Positions 26,003 through 34,069 of a DNA stretch of 44,403 bases are shown one piece after another (the stretch's first letter is position 1; each line of letters opens with the position of its first letter). The DNA is from Deltaproteobacteria bacterium. Its GTDB lineage: Bacteria > Desulfobacterota > Binatia > Binatales > Binataceae. The notes below the pieces were generated by a model. It ran no database searches. It saw only the letters and a list, made by a program, of their open reading frames with translations, and was not told the DNA's origin. Both the position numbers and the translations under genes were made by a program. The stretch is taken from NCBI GenBank assembly GCA_021817345.1, contig JAKAVC010000114.1, positions 1 through 44,403 of the forward strand. The letters run 5' to 3'.

Positions 26003-27256
26003 ATGGAGCAGGTCAATGCCCACGCGCCTTTCCCAGAAAAGGCAGCGTGGCTTGCTCCTCTGATCCTCCTCCATGGCGCCTTGCCCTCGGATCTTCGATC
26101 TGCCGTCGACGCCCTATACCGCGGCCTGCTCGCGGACCCGGCCGACGTTAACAGCTTGTGGCAACTCCTGACGGGGCTTGGACCTGTAGTGTGCGCCTCG
26201 ATTCTGACCATGCCCGACAACATCAAGGCGATGCACGATCAAGCGGCCCGACTTGAGGCGCGCTTCACCGCAGCCCAAGCACCAGCGCATCGAGAGAGGA
26301 TTCTCGACTGCTTCCCGCCAGAACCGCTTCTAAAGAATCTCGGGCTCTTCGACGAAGAACGAACGTGGGACCTCGTTCTCTTTTCGAAAGTCTTGGCCCG
26401 CGGAAAAAAAGACAACATCGCAAGCGAGACACTCAGGAATCGAACCGCAGAGTTTATCGCTCAGTTTGTGAGCGGCAAGAGTTCCGTGCACATTGACGCT
26501 CTCGACGGTGTCCTCGCCGCCAGCAAGGACTTTCCCGAGCTTCTCGATGAGCAACTCGCTCGCGCCTTAGCGCAATGCTGCGTTGGGGTAGTTGGAACCA
26601 ACGTCGAGAAGTACATCGCCGATTTGAGATTTCTCGGCACCAGGCTGTCAACGGAAAATCGGCTCTGGCTCGCGAACGAATTAATCAATTCCATTCTCAA
26701 GCCTCGCCAACCGCAATGGGTCCAAGTCCTTCAAAAGATGACCGAAGACGTGACTGCCGACCAGGCATTGTCGATGGACAAGTTACTGGTCGAGAATTTG
26801 AACGATTACGCCTTCGAAGCCGCGCGAGTAAGCCCACACGAGGCTGCGACGAGTTTGACCAATCTCTTCCCCCATCTGCCAGCTGACTACCTTCAGCGGA
26901 AGCTGGATGAGGCCCAAGATAGGGTGCTGGCGCTGGAAGCAGCCGGGCCATCAGTTTCGAAGATTGAGCCATACCTCGCCCTGTTCACTGCGGCGCGCTC
27001 CCACTTTGGGGGGACCCTGCCAGAAAAACTACAGACGTTCTGCTCCCGTATGTTAGGCACAGCAAAAACCGATGAGGAAAAGAAAACGATCCTAGACTTT
27101 TTGAACAGTTTGGAGCTCACCCAGCTGAGCCCAACTATCCAAGAACCAGTTGCTGAGCTTGCGTCCGCCGCCGGGGCGCTCGGCGACGCTGCTCGCATCC
27201 TCCAAGGTTCGATGAACGCGCGGGACGAGCCTCCCGCGACGCGAGACCAAGACTAA
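26003..27256 (+). CDS. Helical-repeat protein, probable detached C-terminal part of the KAP gene
   Basis: A 417-residue alpha-helical protein with leucine- and alanine-rich helices of ARM/HEAT-like feel and no catalytic motif. It is not recognised as a family by itself. The frame is the same as that of the upstream KAP gene and is open from 25802, directly after that gene's TGA. Between 25802 and 26003 the codons read as ordinary protein (for example FQHLIEEPGKASLSAAL) but hold no ATG, GTG or TTG start. So either a nonsense change split a single gene of about 1178 residues, or the ATG at 26003 now starts a separate product. I saw no good ribosome site before that ATG. KAP proteins often carry long helical C-terminal regions. 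Confidence 0.6.
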   Translation: MEQVNAHAPFPEKAAWLAPLILLHGALPSDLRSAVDALYRGLLADPADVNSLWQLLTGLGPVVCASILTMPDNIKAMHDQAARLEARFTAAQAPAHRERILDCFPPEPLLKNLGLFDEERTWDLVLFSKVLARGKKDNIASETLRNRTAEFIAQFVSGKSSVHIDALDGVLAASKDFPELLDEQLARALAQCCVGVVGTNVEKYIADLRFLGTRLSTENRLWLANELINSILKPRQPQWVQVLQKMTEDVTADQALSMDKLLVENLNDYAFEAARVSPHEAATSLTNLFPHLPADYLQRKLDEAQDRVLALEAAGPSVSKIEPYLALFTAARSHFGGTLPEKLQTFCSRMLGTAKTDEEKKTILDFLNSLELTQLSPTIQEPVAELASAAGALGDAARILQGSMNARDEPPATRDQD

Positions 27257-27343
27257 GCGCCGACGCTCTCTCGACGATACTCTCCACCTCGCGCTACCGA
27301 TTTCCACGGCGCGAAACAAACCGCGACACTACACTAGGATCGC

Positions 27344-28289
27344 TCACGACGTGCGTGATTTTAGCTCCTCGCCCAGCAGGAAGTGGTAAAATCGCTCCAG
27401 AAACATGCTTTTACCTACGCCGACGCCGCCGATAATGAGAAGCTGGCTTGCCTGGGCGTTGTTTGCGAGGGCACTTTTGAGCTCCTGTTCGAATTGCGGG
27501 GCCGAATGCTTCGTCGTCTCGATGTCGAGGATCTCCGGGTGGCGGGAGGGGCCCAAGTTGTCGCGCAGCAGTGTCTCCAGCACCCGGCTGTAACCCGTTA
27601 TCTCGCTGCTCGGCACGTATCCCCTCTTCAGAACTTCGAGGTTTTCCAACGCCTCCGGTCCCAAGTAGTGCCTCAGGACGGGAACAAGCTCGCGTGCAAA
27701 TGAATTCGGCGCGAGCTCACGATTTTGAACGGCAGGGCCACCGAGCATCTTGAGAGGTTGGAATCCGAAGCCGGGCAGAAGCTTCCGCCGCATTTCCATC
27801 GCATGCTGAAGCATTGCGGGCCTGCCGCAGAGCTGCCTCAGTCGCTCGAAGGGAGCGGCGCCGGCGCGGATATCCTCGAATGGCAGGTCGCTCGACGGCT
27901 CGGCTTCCCATGAACCAACGAGAAGTCTGTCGCCGTTGCATGAGAGGACGAATTTCACCGGGTTTATTCCGGCGGGAAAACGCTTGTTGAGCTCATGCGC
28001 GTACAGCTGAGCTTCGCGAAAGCCCGCTCCGCTGTATCGTCTGGGGACTTCGCCTCGACGACGAGCACCGGAACCGACGCGACGTAAACGGCATAGTCGG
28101 GGTAGTAGCCAATCTTCTTCCCCGAACCCTTGTCAATCTCGATCGGGGGAGGTACTCCTTAGTCTTGACCTCCGCGCCGTCAAAGGCCAGCGCGTCTCCG
28201 CGCGTTAAGATCGGATACAAGAGTTTTTGCTCGACGTCACTCTCGGTCCGGATAGCCTCGCGCTCGCAAAACGTGCTCAACGTGCTCAT
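27344..28289 (-). pseudogene. HsdR_N-domain (PD-(D/E)XK) plus P-loop NTPase gene, frameshifted and truncated
   Basis: On the minus strand an ATG with AAGGGGAGG ahead of it begins MSTLSTFCEREAIRTES and runs to KTKEYLP. One base is missing there in a run of five C, after which another frame continues with IGYYPDYAVY and PVLVVEAKSPDD, the D...ExK core of an HsdR_N-type nuclease domain. A second missing base after AERAF shifts to a third frame that reads the AQLYAHELNKRFPAGI section and then VKFVLSCNGDRLLVGSW onward. That frame ends with a P-loop GGVGVGKSMF and stops 21 residues later, well short of a full NTPase domain. Proteins with this order are STAND-like or restriction-linked defence proteins. 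Two indels plus a lost 3' part mean decay, unless the indels are assembly errors. It is convergent with the KAP gene. Confidence 0.75.
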
Positions 28290-28537
28290 GCCTCCCCTTC
28301 AGCTAGATCCGCGAACTACGCCTCTGCGATTTCACCACTATGACAGCTTTCCGCGGGGAGTTGTAATAACCGTGAGCGCTAGCGCGCCCACGGGCCGGGC
28401 GACTGGAAGTTCGCGCGCATCTGCTAAGCGGCCCGGCAAATTGCGCTGGGCCGCCATGCGGCCCCGAACTTTGCCCGTCCGCTGAAAACTAGGTCTTCAA
28501 GAACGGTTGCGGTGTCGCGCCGCTCCGCCGAGCCTCG

Positions 28538-28652
28538 GCAGCCGAGGCTCGGATCCGCCACATTCAGAAGCGGGCGATTCCCTGCGAAGCGGGGGAGGGG
28601 TTTGCCGAAGAGATTGCGCGCCTTGGTCAGGTAGCTGCGGTTTACGCCGGGG
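28538..28652 (-). pseudogene. Remnant of a D-2-hydroxyacid dehydrogenase C-terminus
   Basis: The minus strand reads NRSYLTKARNLFGKPLP then NRPLLNVADPSLGC, which matches the final 37 residues of the intact dehydrogenase at 31524-32537 (NRGYMDKACELFAENL, NRPLLNVVDPSLGY). The DNA also aligns directly. Only the tail is left, the stop codon is lost, and a near-perfect inverted repeat AGCCTCGGC/GCCGAGGCT sits at the break. It is a fossil of a second, related gene. Confidence 0.65.
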
Positions 28653-28698
28653 CGCGCCTGGCGGCGGCGCGCGGGCGGTCGGCGCGGACGCGAGGCCG

Positions 28699-28869
28699 TC
28701 AGGGTTTTTCGGCGCTGGCGGTGAAGACGGCTACGCCATTGTTGAACAGGCCGGCCTGATCGAGCGCCGCGAGATCGTCCATCCAAGAAGTGATTTCGTC
28801 CTCCGCCAACTGACCGCGCGAGATCGCCGATGCGGGGAATCCGTCGAATACTCGCCGGAAGACTTTGTA
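28699..28869 (-). pseudogene. Possible remnant of a SAM-dependent methyltransferase C-terminus
   Basis: The minus-strand frame ends with YKVFRRVFDGFPASAISRG, a DEITSWMDDLAALDQAGLF helix and a final strand VAVFTASAEKP before a TGA. A helix followed by LxxLxxAGxF and an edge strand ending in a basic dipeptide is the usual close of class I methyltransferases. The catalytic Rossmann part is missing upstream. The family call is by pattern only and could be wrong. Confidence 0.35.
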
Positions 28870-28920
28870 TGACGGCCGGACTACTTGTGGCTCCGACCTT
28901 ACGTTTCGGAGTTTTCTCTG

Positions 28921-28992
28921 AGGACCCTCACCTGGCGCTTCGCGCCGTCCTCTCCCGACAACGAGCGAGGATCACAAGCGGGCGCGGGAAAG
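28921..28992. repeat. Dispersed intergenic repeat fragment (probable)
   Basis: The text ACCCTCACCTGGCGCTTCG, then TCTCCCGACAACGAGCGAGG and GCGGGCGCGGGAAAGG, looks like the modular repeat often seen between genes of G+C-rich environmental genomes (variants of CCCTCTCCCGCAAGCGGGCGAGGG). Only one copy is in the window, so the call depends on that memory. Confidence 0.3.
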
Positions 28993-29033
28993 GTGGAAAG
29001 ATCCATTTCAGGCGCACCGGTGGCGGCGGGTGC

Positions 29034-29951
29034 TCAGGGCGCCAGGAAGGTTGTCTTCAGCCAGTTCACGGTTGACGTTAGATCCACGGCGGTCGCGTCG
29101 GCGACGAGGCCGGGGACCGCCGACGCGTCATCCATCCCGACCGGCTTCGGGAGCATCGGTTCCAGGCGGAAATAACGCGCGCCCAACAGTCGCGTGCATT
29201 GATACTCCGCGACGCCCATCACGCCGTCGATCATCATCGAAACCAGCGGCTTCGCCCATTGCGCCACGCCCCAGTCCAGGTCGTGGCCCGCGATATAGGT
29301 GGGGTTTGTCCCGGTGCCAATCGAGAGGAGGCGAAGGTCCTGAAGATTCTGTGCGCCCGTGTCCCTGTCGATCGCCTGGGCCATCGCCGCGACGCTCGGG
29401 TCGTTGGCCACCACGCCGCCATCGACAAAAACCTGGTAGGTTGGAAAATACACGGGCGCGGCGCTCGTGCGCATCGCGACGTCGAGCACCAGTTCGTTGC
29501 CGTCGGAGTCCGGCCCCGGATAGTTGTGAAAGAATTTCGGCTTCCACCTCCGCCTGCCGGCCTGCGGCGCCTGATTATCCAGTTGAAAACTCGGTACCAG
29601 CACTTTCTTGTTCAATCCCGACAACCTGTTGGCGTCAAAGACCTTTCTCAGGATGTTCGCGAGGTTGGTGTTGTCGTATTCGGCGCCTGAAAGACCGTGC
29701 AGATCGGCCAGCTCATGGAGCCATGACGCGTCGAAGATTCGCGCGGCATTGTCGCGATAGAGCGCGACCAGGTCCGCCGGCGGCAGGCCGGATGCGAGAC
29801 CCAACGCGATGATCCCGCCGGTCGAAGTTCCCGCGAGGAGATCCGCTTGCGCGATAAAGCCGGGAACCGCCGCCTCCAGCCGCTGGAGAAGTACGGACGT
29901 GTAGACGCCGCGCACGCCGCCGCCGTCAAAGCTCAGGATTCGATAAGCCAT
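29034..29951 (-). CDS. Patatin-like phospholipase family protein
   Basis: A 305-residue lipid acyl hydrolase. The oxyanion loop DGGGVRG is at residues 9-15, the nucleophile GTSTG at 41-45 (Ser43), and the catalytic Asp in VDGGVVAND (Asp177), giving the full Ser-Asp dyad of patatins. Such enzymes cut phospholipids or neutral lipids; some are toxins or defence effectors, others are housekeeping lipases. No cyclase or sensor gene lies next to it, so I do not assign a defence role. The ATG has GGAGGAGG upstream. It is the only intact gene in the decayed stretch from 27.3 to 30.4 kb. No signal peptide is present, so it should act in the cytosol. Confidence 0.92.
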   Translation of the reverse strand: MAYRILSFDGGGVRGVYTSVLLQRLEAAVPGFIAQADLLAGTSTGGIIALGLASGLPPADLVALYRDNAARIFDASWLHELADLHGLSGAEYDNTNLANILRKVFDANRLSGLNKKVLVPSFQLDNQAPQAGRRRWKPKFFHNYPGPDSDGNELVLDVAMRTSAAPVYFPTYQVFVDGGVVANDPSVAAMAQAIDRDTGAQNLQDLRLLSIGTGTNPTYIAGHDLDWGVAQWAKPLVSMMIDGVMGVAEYQCTRLLGARYFRLEPMLPKPVGMDDASAVPGLVADATAVDLTSTVNWLKTTFLAP

Positions 29952-30405
29952 ACCGGCTCGCCTCCTCCGACGGCCCGCTCATGCGTCGGCTCTGTTCAAT
30001 CCTGTACACGCGAGCGCATCCGATGCTAACCGCCGGGCATTATAAGTAGCTAATGTGTGTTTCGGATTTATTAACAAGTTGCGGACTAAGGAGCGCTTTG
30101 CGGACGAGGAACCGGTACCGGCTTCGCTCGTGCGAAGCTGTCCGAGATCCTTCGACTGCGCTCGCGGACTCGCTCCAGAGGCCCCTTCGCTTCGCTCAGG
30201 GCGCCGCAGCGGCGGTTCAGAATGACAACAGGGCTCATTCTCCAGTTCGCTCTGGATGACGGGCCACGGCGCGTTTTCCAGGCTTCTTTTCGCTGGGGAC
30301 CCGCACCCGCCGCTCTTTCAGCGAACGCTGCGAATGCCCGTTGGCGATGGCTGCCTCACCAGGGCCGCGCGGCGCCCGCGCAAGCCAGACACGATGTGGA
30401 GCGGC
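29952..30405. other. Intergenic region with repeat-like DNA
   Basis: No gene is supported in these 450 bp. The left part carries the promoter side of the patatin gene. The central part (30121-30260) is repeat-like and is listed on its own. Confidence 0.5.
30121..30260. repeat. Modular intergenic repeat with hairpin
   Basis: It begins with a perfect hairpin GCTTCGC-TCGT-GCGAAGC (30121-30138). Phrases of one type follow: GATCCTTCGACTGCGCTCG, CCCTTCGCTTCGCTCAGG, TTCAGAATGACAACAGGG and CAGTTCGCTCTGGATGAC. The units repeat the theme CTTCGxxxCGCTCxG plus xGAATGACA, a kind of dispersed intergenic repeat seen in many environmental genomes. Copy number elsewhere in the genome cannot be seen here. Confidence 0.45.
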
Positions 30406-30942
30406 CTACAGGCTGGGCGCGTGGCCGTCCGCCTGCGCCGCGTTTTTCTCCTTGCGGCGCAGCGAAAAATCGCGCTCCTCGCGCGCTCCGTCCGGCTGCA
30501 TCGAGCAGCGCCCGTCGAATATCGCGCCTTCGAGTATCACCAGTTTCGGAGCGCTGATTTCGCCCGAGACTCTGGCGGTTGGGCGGATCTCGAGCTTCTG
30601 TTTGGCCGTGATTTCGCCCTTCACCGTTCCCGCCACGATCACCGACGCGGCGGCGATCGTCGCCGTCACCACGGCCGTCTCTCCGATCGTCAATTCACCG
30701 GCGCTGATTTCGCCGTCGACCTGCCCGTCGATGCGGGCGGCGCCCTCGAAGGCGAGCTTTCCGTTGACTTTCGCACTGCGGTCCAGGTAGGCGCAGGCGC
30801 TCGAGTCCTTGCGCTCGGGGGCGTGTTCAGCCGCCGCAGAGGGAGCAGGCGAACGTTGGGGCGACAGGGGCGATACGGCTTGCGGTTTCGCTGCGGTCTC
30901 GGGCCTGCCGTTCTTGTCGGCTTCGTTGCTGAAAAGGGCCAT
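30406..30942 (-). CDS. Bactofilin (DUF583) cytoskeletal protein
   Basis: A 178-residue protein. After a 50-residue proline- and alanine-rich tail comes the bactofilin core at about residues 50-145: LDRSAKVNGKLAFEGAARI, DGQVDGEISAGELTIGETA, VKGEITAKQKLEIRPTA and LVILEGAIFDGRCSM. These are the stacked short strands of a right-handed beta helix. Bactofilins polymerise without nucleotide and act as scaffolds for cell shape, polarity or stalks. The ATG at 30942 has GGGAGGAG upstream. A charged C-terminal tail follows the core. It stands alone; no M23 peptidase, the frequent partner, is adjacent. Confidence 0.93.
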   Translation of the reverse strand: MALFSNEADKNGRPETAAKPQAVSPLSPQRSPAPSAAAEHAPERKDSSACAYLDRSAKVNGKLAFEGAARIDGQVDGEISAGELTIGETAVVTATIAAASVIVAGTVKGEITAKQKLEIRPTARVSGEISAPKLVILEGAIFDGRCSMQPDGAREERDFSLRRKEKNAAQADGHAPSL

Positions 30943-31317
30943 CGTTGTCTCCTCCCGCATGAAGGCCTTCCCGACGCCGCGCAAGCGGGCGTAACGTCAA
31001 GTTTCCAGGCCAGGGACGGTCAGGCAGGGAGTCGCGCAGGATTGGGAGGGCTTCGTCGTTCACGGTGTATTGGGAACGAAGGCCGCAGCATCTTGTGTGC
31101 CGCCTCGTCGGCGCGGAAATCTCGGGGGTTTCCCGGTCGAACACGTAAACGGGCGTATCGGAGCCGCAAAAGCGGTTGCTCCGATGCTACATCGCGGGCG
31201 CGCCAGCAAGCACGTCGCGGAACCGCCGGCGCGCGTCACGGAACCTGCACGGTAAGGAGCAGCATCCGCGCCGCTTCATCCCGCGAGCAAACGCAGGGGA
31301 GGGAGTGCGGATCGTTT
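30943..31317. other. Intergenic region upstream of bactofilin
   Basis: About 375 bp. The end nearest 30942 must carry the bactofilin promoter. Open frames here lack recognisable domains or ribosome sites. Confidence 0.4.
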
Positions 31318-31497
31318 TCAGAGATGCGAGGCGCGGATCGCGTAGACCGGGAAGGGCGCTCCTTTGCCGCGGAGGCTCAGGCTGCGATGCTCCGCGCGGG
31401 CGTGTTTTCCGTCGAGCGCGCCGTAAACGTCCTCGCTCATCTCGACGGTTTGCCGGGCAACGCGTATAGCCTCGGCGGTTTCCCACCGTAGGACAAG
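31318..31497 (-). pseudogene. Possible remnant of a class III nucleotidyl cyclase C-terminus
   Basis: The minus-strand frame reads VEMSEDVYGALDG then AEHRSLSLRGKGAPFPVYAI before its stop. In adenylate/guanylate cyclases the catalytic domain ends with an 'is..v...l' helix followed by a strand with 'lKGk..p..vY.i', which fits. All upstream catalytic parts are missing; the frame runs into the end of the dehydrogenase gene at 31524. The match is short, so this is tentative. Confidence 0.35.
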
Positions 31498-31523
31498 CGG
31501 GAGTTGGGGCCGCGCATATCGCG

Positions 31524-32537
31524 TCAGTAGCCGAGCGATGGATCGACTACGTTGAGCAGCGGGCGATTGGTCGTGAAGCGGCGAAGGTTTTCGGCGAACA
31601 GCTCGCACGCCTTGTCCATGTAGCCGCGATTCGCGCCCGACATGTGCGGCGTCAGGAGCACGTTTTCCATTTCCCAAAGCGGACTGTCGGGCGCAAGCGG
31701 CTCATGCTCGAACACGTCGAGGCCCGCGCCGCCGAGATGGCCGGAGCGCAGCGCCTCGATCAGCGCGGCCTCGTCGAGCACCTCTCCGCGTCCGATATTG
31801 ACGAGGTACGCGCCGAGCTTCATCGCGGAAAGCTCGCGCGCGCCGATGAATCGGCGAGTGTGCGCGGTGAGCGGGAGCGTCACGGTCACGTAATCGCACT
31901 CGGACAGCATCGCGAGGCGTTCGTCGGGCGCGAAAAATTTCTCCGGAATCCGTCCCTCGGGATCTCCGAGGCCTTTGGGACAGTACCCGGGATCCGAGCG
32001 CATGGACGGATCGCGCTTGAGCGCCAGAACCCGCATCCCGAGCGCCGCGGCAAGGCGCGCGGTCTCGCGGCCGATCGAGCCGTAGCCGACGACGCCAAGC
32101 GTATGGCCGCGAAGCTCGTCGACGGTCGCCATGAAGCGGCCCTGGCCCAACCACTCGCGCTTCATCTGGGCGCGGAGCGTCAGATGGAACCGATGGGCGA
32201 ACGCGAGCATTGAGGCCAGCGTGTATTCCCCGATCGGCGTCGCATGGATTCCGCTTGCGGTGGTGACAGGAAACGTGGCGGAGCGAAGCGGGCCGGAAAG
32301 CGCGTGGTCGGCGCCCGCGCTCAGCAACTGGACCCATCTGAGCGAGGGCGCGCGCGAGAGCAGATCGTCGGGGACGCGGAAGGTGAGCATCACGTCGCAT
32401 CCGCCGATCATCGCGTCGTATTCGTCAGCGCTGCGAGAGCCGCGGTCGGCAAGTTCCGCATCGGGTGCGGCGGCGCGGAGAGCGCTTCGTTGCGGGTCGG
32501 TGAGCGGGACGGTCGAGACGATTTTGAGCGGCGGCAC
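31524..32537 (-). CDS. D-isomer specific 2-hydroxyacid dehydrogenase
   Basis: A 337-residue NAD(P)-dependent dehydrogenase that reduces 2-keto acids to D-2-hydroxy acids or the reverse. The nucleotide loop is VVGYGSIGRETARLAAALG near residues 148-166. Catalytic residues are Arg in LVNIGRGEV, Glu in LDVFEHEPL and His in LLTPHMSG. ASGIHATPIGEYTLASML is the usual N-terminal core block. The substrate cannot be read; glyoxylate/hydroxypyruvate reductase or phosphoglycerate dehydrogenase-like relatives are near. An insertion around residues 178-202 (between the nucleotide loop and the catalytic Arg) is longer than in the minimal family. The start is GTG. It is divergent from the PDZ protein gene. 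A fossil of a related gene lies 3 kb away at 28538. Confidence 0.92.
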   Translation of the reverse strand: MPPLKIVSTVPLTDPQRSALRAAAPDAELADRGSRSADEYDAMIGGCDVMLTFRVPDDLLSRAPSLRWVQLLSAGADHALSGPLRSATFPVTTASGIHATPIGEYTLASMLAFAHRFHLTLRAQMKREWLGQGRFMATVDELRGHTLGVVGYGSIGRETARLAAALGMRVLALKRDPSMRSDPGYCPKGLGDPEGRIPEKFFAPDERLAMLSECDYVTVTLPLTAHTRRFIGARELSAMKLGAYLVNIGRGEVLDEAALIEALRSGHLGGAGLDVFEHEPLAPDSPLWEMENVLLTPHMSGANRGYMDKACELFAENLRRFTTNRPLLNVVDPSLGY

Positions 32538-32676
32538 GCGGGAACTTTTGCACGCTCAAGCAGCGGCTATCAAGCGCAGTGCGGATTATGCGCGACGCGA
32601 GCCGCCTTGTTTGTGGGAACAGCCGCGGTATGATTCGCTTATCGGTCTCGTATCGGTGGCAGAGCAGGGTGAGCTG

Positions 32677-33480
32677 ATGCGTTCCTCGTGGATCGCGGCG
32701 TTGGCGGCGGTACTCGCGTTCGCGCTCGCGGACGCGCCGGCTTTTGGCCAGACGACGCTCGGCCAGGGCAAGGGAAAATCCGCTCCGCAAGCGCCGGAAT
32801 CTGTACCGGGCGGCTCGATATCGTCGCAGCCGGGTGCGGGTGTTCCGGTCGCGCCGGGAATCAGCGGGCAGGGTACGGAGCCGGGAGCGACACTGGAGAT
32901 CGCGCCGCAACTCGGAGCGGGCCCGCGCCCCGGCGAGATCGATGTGATCCCGAACCGGCAGCCGGGTTCCGGTAGCGAATCGATTTCGAAGTTCGAGCCG
33001 CGCCAGGGAGGCGGCGGCGAACTCAACTCGCAATCGGGCGCGCGGCCGTATATCGGCATAACCGTCAAGTATCGGACGCTATGCTATCTCGGCCAAGAGG
33101 AGCACGGGTTGGAGATCATGACCGTCGACCCGAACAGTCCGGCGGCAAGGGCGGGACTTCATGGAGCGACGGGTCCGAGCGCGCTTGGAGTGGCGGGAAT
33201 GACGGCCGGAGAGCTGCTCGGTCCGCTTACGATGCTGACGACGCCGCTGCTCAACCGCGCGGGCGCGCTCGGCAAGGGCGGAGACATGATCGTCGCCGTC
33301 GATGACCATCGGGTGAGAACCGAGCGGGATTTTCAGCGCGCGCTCGCGAAGATGAAGCCGGGCGACACCACTTATCTGACGGTGATACGGCCGCTGCCTG
33401 GCGGACGTGGTCATAAGACGCTCAAGATCGCGGTGCATCTGGGCGCGATGCACTACGCGAACGCGGGCGGCGGCCCGTAA
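32677..33480 (+). CDS. Secreted PDZ-domain protein
   Basis: A 267-residue exported protein. Residues 1-24 (MRSSWIAALAAVLAFALADA and on) are a signal peptide with a cut after AFG. A Gly/Pro/Gln-rich linker follows to about residue 115. The rest is a PDZ-like domain: PYIGITVKYRT, LEIMTVDPNSPAARAGL, KGGDMIVAVDDHRVRTERDF and KPGDTTYLTVIRP. A hydrophobic insertion of 35 residues (GMTAGELLGPLTMLTTPLL) interrupts the usual PDZ spacing. No protease domain is attached, so it may be an adaptor that binds C-termini in the periplasm. The ATG at 32677 has GGGTGAG before it; a longer open frame upstream overlaps the dehydrogenase and is not used. Confidence 0.82.
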   Translation: MRSSWIAALAAVLAFALADAPAFGQTTLGQGKGKSAPQAPESVPGGSISSQPGAGVPVAPGISGQGTEPGATLEIAPQLGAGPRPGEIDVIPNRQPGSGSESISKFEPRQGGGGELNSQSGARPYIGITVKYRTLCYLGQEEHGLEIMTVDPNSPAARAGLHGATGPSALGVAGMTAGELLGPLTMLTTPLLNRAGALGKGGDMIVAVDDHRVRTERDFQRALAKMKPGDTTYLTVIRPLPGGRGHKTLKIAVHLGAMHYANAGGGP

Positions 33481-33491
33481 ATTTCGCTCGC

Positions 33492-33887
33492 CTATCGGAG
33501 CACTGTCAGCAGCATCGTTATCGCGAGGATCATTCCGCCAACGTAGGTTCCGAGCGCGCCGATAAACCGTATCGGATGGGGACGGTCGAGCGTCGCCGAA
33601 GACAGGATTCCGATCACGATTAGGTATCGGCACGCGGTCACCGCGATCATCGTCCACTGGATCCATTGCGCGGGCGAATGCACGCCGAGATAGAGCATCA
33701 GGACGCCGAGCGTCGGAGCGTACTCGGCGGTGTTGCCGTGCGCGCGAATCGCCTTGAAGAGCGGGTCGGAGGGATCGTCGGGAATCGAGCCGGCCTTGTT
33801 GGTGCGGCCGCGCGTCGCCGAGACATGGAAGCCGAGAGCGAAGAGCAGGACTCCGAGCAACCCGGTACAGACTACGGCGGTGGCCAT
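33492..33887 (-). CDS. MAPEG family membrane protein
   Basis: A 131-residue protein with four hydrophobic segments. It has the MAPEG layout: first helix CTGLLGVLLFALGFHVSATR, then DPLFKAIRAHGNTAEYAPTLG with the conserved Arg-x-x-Asn-x-x-Glu/Tyr pattern that binds glutathione in eukaryotic relatives, then helices to the end. Bacterial MAPEG proteins are poorly characterised; some have glutathione transferase or peroxidase activity. The start has GGGAGGAA upstream. It is convergent with the PDZ gene, 11 bp apart. Confidence 0.88.
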   Translation of the reverse strand: MATAVVCTGLLGVLLFALGFHVSATRGRTNKAGSIPDDPSDPLFKAIRAHGNTAEYAPTLGVLMLYLGVHSPAQWIQWTMIAVTACRYLIVIGILSSATLDRPHPIRFIGALGTYVGGMILAITMLLTVLR

Positions 33888-34069
33888 GAGGTTTCCTCCC
33901 CGTCGGGCTTCACTAGCTTGCCGCGGGGTCTTGCCGCAACCGAATCCAGGGGTGCAGGGCGTATCGGTGGCCGATTCTCTGCTATCATTACGAGAGCCGG
34001 CCGGCGCGACGAGCTTTTTTCGCCGCACCGGAAGGCCATACTGCGTTTATCGAAGACGGAATCCTTAAG

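Noticed and set aside
29034-29951. Calling the patatin a CBASS effector.
   Set aside because: There is no CD-NTase or other CBASS gene beside it; the lipase motif alone does not support that role.
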